Of a DNA stretch of 8,923 bases, positions 6,660 to 8,923 are shown piece by piece. The notes under the pieces were generated by a model. That model searched no databases. It saw nothing but the letters and a program-made list of their open reading frames with translations, and was not told where the DNA came from. The stretch is from Deltaproteobacteria bacterium (GTDB taxonomy: Bacteria; Desulfobacterota; Desulfobacteria; Desulfobacterales; Desulfatirhabdiaceae), in assembly GCA_021778975.1 (NCBI GenBank), contig JAJYBO010000113.1, forward strand, positions 1 through 8,923. The letters are read 5' to 3'. Position numbers and translations under genes: made by a program. Numbering within the stretch: position 1 is the stretch's first letter; each line of letters opens with the position of its first letter.

Positions 6660-6664
6660 CAGGA
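6660..6664 (+). promoter_or_regulatory. Ribosome binding site of the membrane protein gene
   Basis: CAGGA is followed by six bases and the ATG at 6671. It decides the start against an in-frame ATG at 6554, which lies inside the repeat element. Confidence 0.7.
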
Positions 6665-6670
6665 TACATT

Positions 6671-7513
6671 ATGGCCACACATCGTACTATGGCATCTTTA
6701 TTCAGAGAAAACAAGACGCTGTTTATTCTCATCGGCGTTGGAATTTTTTTGATCGAACTCGAAATTTTCGCTGTCGCCGCTCTCAACTCCGGCAGAAAAT
6801 CCTGGATGCAGATCAAGGATAAAAACGGCAATGTCATCAATATGACCGAAGGCAATAGCCTGAGCAGTTTCAACAAATACTATTTTGAAAAAACCTTTGG
6901 GCCGTTGAGTCAGTATCAGGTCAACTGGATTACCAGAGATGTACCATTTCCTTTCAGGGCCTGGTTTGCAGCGGCCATTGGCATTCCGGTAGGGGCGATG
7001 CTTCTCTTTGCTTTTATTACGCGAGCCTTTGCCGCATTGATCTACGGAGATCGAACAACACCAGACCTGTCCGATGAAACGGATGCCATATCCGCGCCCG
7101 CCACCCGGATTGAAGCGCTTCTGGCTGGCGTCAGTCGTCTGAATATTTTTACCATCGGCTTTTTGGCCCTGCTGGCGGTATTTACGTACTGGGTGGTGCC
7201 GAACCTCATCCAATATGTCGGACACCTTGGCGTGGATACGGTTATACGGTTTAAATGGTTTTTTATGACAACAGCGGGCATCGTGCTGGGAATTGTTTTG
7301 TGGATCATTTATCTGCGCTATCTGCTGGCCAAAAAGACCATTGACAGCCAGATGGAAATCGAAAAATTCAGGCTTCAGCTTGTGGCCGGACAAGCGCCAT
7401 CCCAACTGGCGTCTCCGGCAACGACAGGGCTGCTGACATCGGATGCCGGATCCGAAACGGTCCGGCCCATGCCGCAGTCTTCGGATTCATCGTCGCCCCT
7501 CAATCGTCCGTAG
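6671..7513 (+). CDS. Four-helix membrane protein of unknown function
   Basis: I do not recognise this 280-residue protein. It has four likely membrane helices: about 16-38, 97-125 (a long segment rich in Ala, Gly and Phe), 157-184 and 194-220. The positive-inside pattern (RTMASLFREN before helix 1, RYLLAKK after helix 4) suggests both ends are cytoplasmic. The loop at 39-94 would then be periplasmic and holds many polar and aromatic residues. A second loop at 126-155 is acidic and cytoplasmic. After helix 4 comes a short amphipathic stretch (KTIDSQMEIEKFRLQL), then a disordered-looking tail of about 40 residues rich in Ser, Pro and Thr. No catalytic motif or cleavable signal peptide is evident. 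Its stop lies 15 bases before the DHH-CBS gene, so the two are probably one transcript and may act together; that link is inference from spacing. Confidence 0.8.
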   Translation: MATHRTMASLFRENKTLFILIGVGIFLIELEIFAVAALNSGRKSWMQIKDKNGNVINMTEGNSLSSFNKYYFEKTFGPLSQYQVNWITRDVPFPFRAWFAAAIGIPVGAMLLFAFITRAFAALIYGDRTTPDLSDETDAISAPATRIEALLAGVSRLNIFTIGFLALLAVFTYWVVPNLIQYVGHLGVDTVIRFKWFFMTTAGIVLGIVLWIIYLRYLLAKKTIDSQMEIEKFRLQLVAGQAPSQLASPATTGLLTSDAGSETVRPMPQSSDSSSPLNRP

Positions 7514-7528
7514 TGTCCGGAGACCGAT

Positions 7529-8827
7529 ATGCAGATTGTGACCACTCACAAAAATACGGACTTTGACGCGCTGGCATCCGTTATCGCCGCCACCCTTATC
7601 TATCCGAACGCGGTTGCTGTCATTCCCAGGTCCATCAATCCCAACGTCAAATCCTTTGTCTCGATACACAAGGATGTTCTGAAACTGCGTGAACCAGACG
7701 ACATCCCGATCGAAGATGTTGACGGCATCGTCATTGTGGATGTCAACAGTTGGGGGCGTATCGAACGCTTTGGAAAAATCAGCCGCAAAGAAGGGCTTGA
7801 AGTCATTTTGTGGGATCATCACCCGATTGAGGGCGATATTCAGCCGACCTGGAAATGCCAGGAGGAAATGGGGGCCAATATCACCCTGATGATCCGGAAA
7901 CTTCGAGATATGGCCGTTCGATTGACGCCGATTCAGGCGACCCTGTTTTTGACCGGTCTTTACGAAGACACCGGAAACCTGATGTTTCCTTCCTGCAAGG
8001 CCGAAGATGCCTTCGCCGCCGGCTTTCTTTTGGAACAAAAAGCCGATCTGACGGTATTGGGATCGTTTCTGCGGCCTGCATACGGCGAAAGGCAGAAAAA
8101 TATCCTCTTTGAAATGCTTCAGAATGCGGAAAGATTGAGGTTTAATGGGTACAGCGTCAGTGTCAACAAACTGGATATTCAGGGACATGTGGACAGCCTG
8201 GCGGTGGTGGTGCGCATGTATCGGGAAATTTTGAATGTGGACGCCGCATTTGGCATTTTTTCGGAAAGAGAGCGGGGTCGCTGCATCGTCATTGGCCGCA
8301 GCAATGTGGATGGGCTGAACATGGGAACGATCATGAACAGCATGGGCGGAGGCGGCCATCCGGGCGCGGGATCCGCGATGCTCAAATCCGTCAATCCGGA
8401 GGCTGTCGAAGCCATGCTTCTGGAGCTGATTCAGGGAAATCAGCAGGCGTCTGTTCAGATCAGCGATCTGATGTCGTTTCCTGTGATTACCATGTCTTCC
8501 GACACCACTATGGAAGACGCCGCGCATATTCTAAGAGAAAAAGGCTGCACCGGCATTCCGGTGGTGGATGACGGAAAACTTGTCGGCATGATTTCTCGCA
8601 GGGATTTTCGTAAGGTTAAAGGCCCCAGTCGTATGAAATCGCCCGTCAAGGCATTTATGAGTACGCATGTTTTGACTATTGATCCAGGCAAAAGCCCTAT
8701 GCAGGCTGCCCGTCTCATGGTCAAACATGATGTCGGAAGGCTTCCTGTGGTACAAAACGACAGCATCATCGGCATTATCACCCGTTCTGACGCCATGGTT
8801 TATTTTTATGATATATTGCCGGATTGA
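7529..8827 (+). CDS. DHH-DHHA1 phosphoesterase with two C-terminal CBS domains
   Basis: This 432-residue cytoplasmic protein combines a DHH phosphoesterase with a nucleotide-sensing CBS pair. DHH metal-binding motifs are in order: H7-D11-D13 (THKNTDFDALAS), D71 (IVDVNSWG), the signature DHH at 96-98 (WDHHP), and D147 (GLYEDTGN). The DHHA1 substrate motif GGGGHPGAGSA is at 273-283. CBS1 spans about 311-362 and ends GMISRRDF; CBS2 spans about 373-425 and ends GIITRSD, close to the adenosine-nucleotide-binding GxxTxxD pattern. The catalytic set looks complete, so it should cleave a phosphodiester or phosphate ester, perhaps of a nano-RNA or cyclic nucleotide, under adenylate control. The same DHH-DHHA1-CBS-CBS order is the front half of some long bacterial A-adding tRNA nucleotidyltransferases; here the reading frame stops with no polymerase domain. 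GGAG at 7519-7522 supports the start. Repeat sequence begins seven bases after the stop. Confidence 0.9.
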   Translation: MQIVTTHKNTDFDALASVIAATLIYPNAVAVIPRSINPNVKSFVSIHKDVLKLREPDDIPIEDVDGIVIVDVNSWGRIERFGKISRKEGLEVILWDHHPIEGDIQPTWKCQEEMGANITLMIRKLRDMAVRLTPIQATLFLTGLYEDTGNLMFPSCKAEDAFAAGFLLEQKADLTVLGSFLRPAYGERQKNILFEMLQNAERLRFNGYSVSVNKLDIQGHVDSLAVVVRMYREILNVDAAFGIFSERERGRCIVIGRSNVDGLNMGTIMNSMGGGGHPGAGSAMLKSVNPEAVEAMLLELIQGNQQASVQISDLMSFPVITMSSDTTMEDAAHILREKGCTGIPVVDDGKLVGMISRRDFRKVKGPSRMKSPVKAFMSTHVLTIDPGKSPMQAARLMVKHDVGRLPVVQNDSIIGIITRSDAMVYFYDILPD

Positions 8828-8834
8828 GAATTGA

Positions 8835-8861
8835 TGCCCTCGTAAAAAGTCGAATTTCGGA
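8835..8861 (+). repeat. Repeat arm downstream of the DHH-CBS gene
   Basis: It carries CTCGTAAAAAGTC (8839-8851) and matches 1579-1605 at 24 of 27 positions. It lies directly before a further arm at 8865-8878, so two arms stand in tandem here in the same orientation. Confidence 0.75.
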
Positions 8862-8864
8862 CGG

Positions 8865-8923
8865 CTTTGTAAAAAGTTCGCAGGCAAGGCGCGCAAATCC
8901 TGAGGAGTGAGGCGTACTTATGG
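8865..8923 (+). repeat. Second copy of the palindromic element, cut by the window edge
   Basis: It begins CTTTGTAAAAAGTT and continues GCAGGCAAGGCGCGCAA, as at 6507-6538. It has seven extra bases (AGTGAGG or an equivalent shift) before CGTACTT. The right arm is not in the window. GGCGTACTTATGG at its end may be the left half of an internal hairpin. Confidence 0.8.

Noticed and set aside
6554..6670. A 39-residue N-terminal extension of the membrane protein.
   Set aside because: It also lies in and beside the repeat, and CAGGA plus the ATG at 6671 gives a better start.
1..8923. CRISPR array, phage, insertion sequence, toxin-antitoxin or defence island.
   Set aside because: No regularly spaced repeats, transposase, integrase, nuclease-toxin pair or phage gene is visible; the genes are metabolic or phosphodiesterase families.

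Overview
The window looks like ordinary chromosome from a sulfate-reducing or related anaerobe of the Desulfobacterota (old Deltaproteobacteria, Desulfobacteraceae-like). This is inferred from the gene order precorrin-2 dehydrogenase - CcsA/HemX-like membrane protein - glutamyl-tRNA reductase, from the Cys-rich FMN-dependent alpha-hydroxy-acid dehydrogenase, from the DHH-DHHA1-CBS-CBS protein, and from the short palindromic repeats between genes. Coding density is high, no gap between genes exceeds about 225 bases, and there is no transposase, integrase, CRISPR array, tRNA or rRNA.

Layout. (1) Positions 1-4785, plus strand, form one tightly packed run: the tail of a DHH-family phosphoesterase, an RNase Z-like metallo-beta-lactamase-fold hydrolase, sirC, a ccsA/hemX-like gene, hemA and fabD. 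Gaps range from a 4-base overlap to 47 bases. (2) Positions 4786-4880 are a convergent intergenic region holding a perfect 11-bp inverted repeat. (3) Positions 4881-6448, minus strand, are a two-gene unit: an FMN-dependent alpha-hydroxy-acid dehydrogenase homologue followed, with an ATGA overlap, by a tandem ACT-domain protein. (4) Positions 6449-6670 are a divergent intergenic region filled mostly by a palindromic repeat element. (5) Positions 6671-8827, plus strand, are a two-gene unit: a four-helix membrane protein of unknown function and a DHH-DHHA1-CBS-CBS protein. (6) Positions 8828-8923 hold more copies of the same repeat, cut by the window edge.

How the genes work together. hemA makes glutamate-1-semialdehyde, the first committed step of C5-pathway tetrapyrrole synthesis. 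sirC oxidises precorrin-2 to sirohydrochlorin, on the way to sirohaem and, in sulfate reducers, to haem through the sirohaem-dependent route. The CcsA/HemX-like membrane protein between them fits either haem handling for cytochrome c or control of HemA. fabD closes the run and supplies malonyl-ACP for fatty acid synthesis. The DHH and MBL proteins are probable nucleic-acid or nucleotide phosphodiesterases. The ACT protein may be an amino-acid-sensing partner of the FMN enzyme.

I see no clear new multi-gene system. The most unusual signal is a dispersed palindromic repeat whose arm, (C/T)GTAAAAAGT with variable flanks, occurs six times in both orientations. It supplies the last codons of sirC, forms a hairpin just before fabD, fills the divergent intergenic region and follows the last gene.
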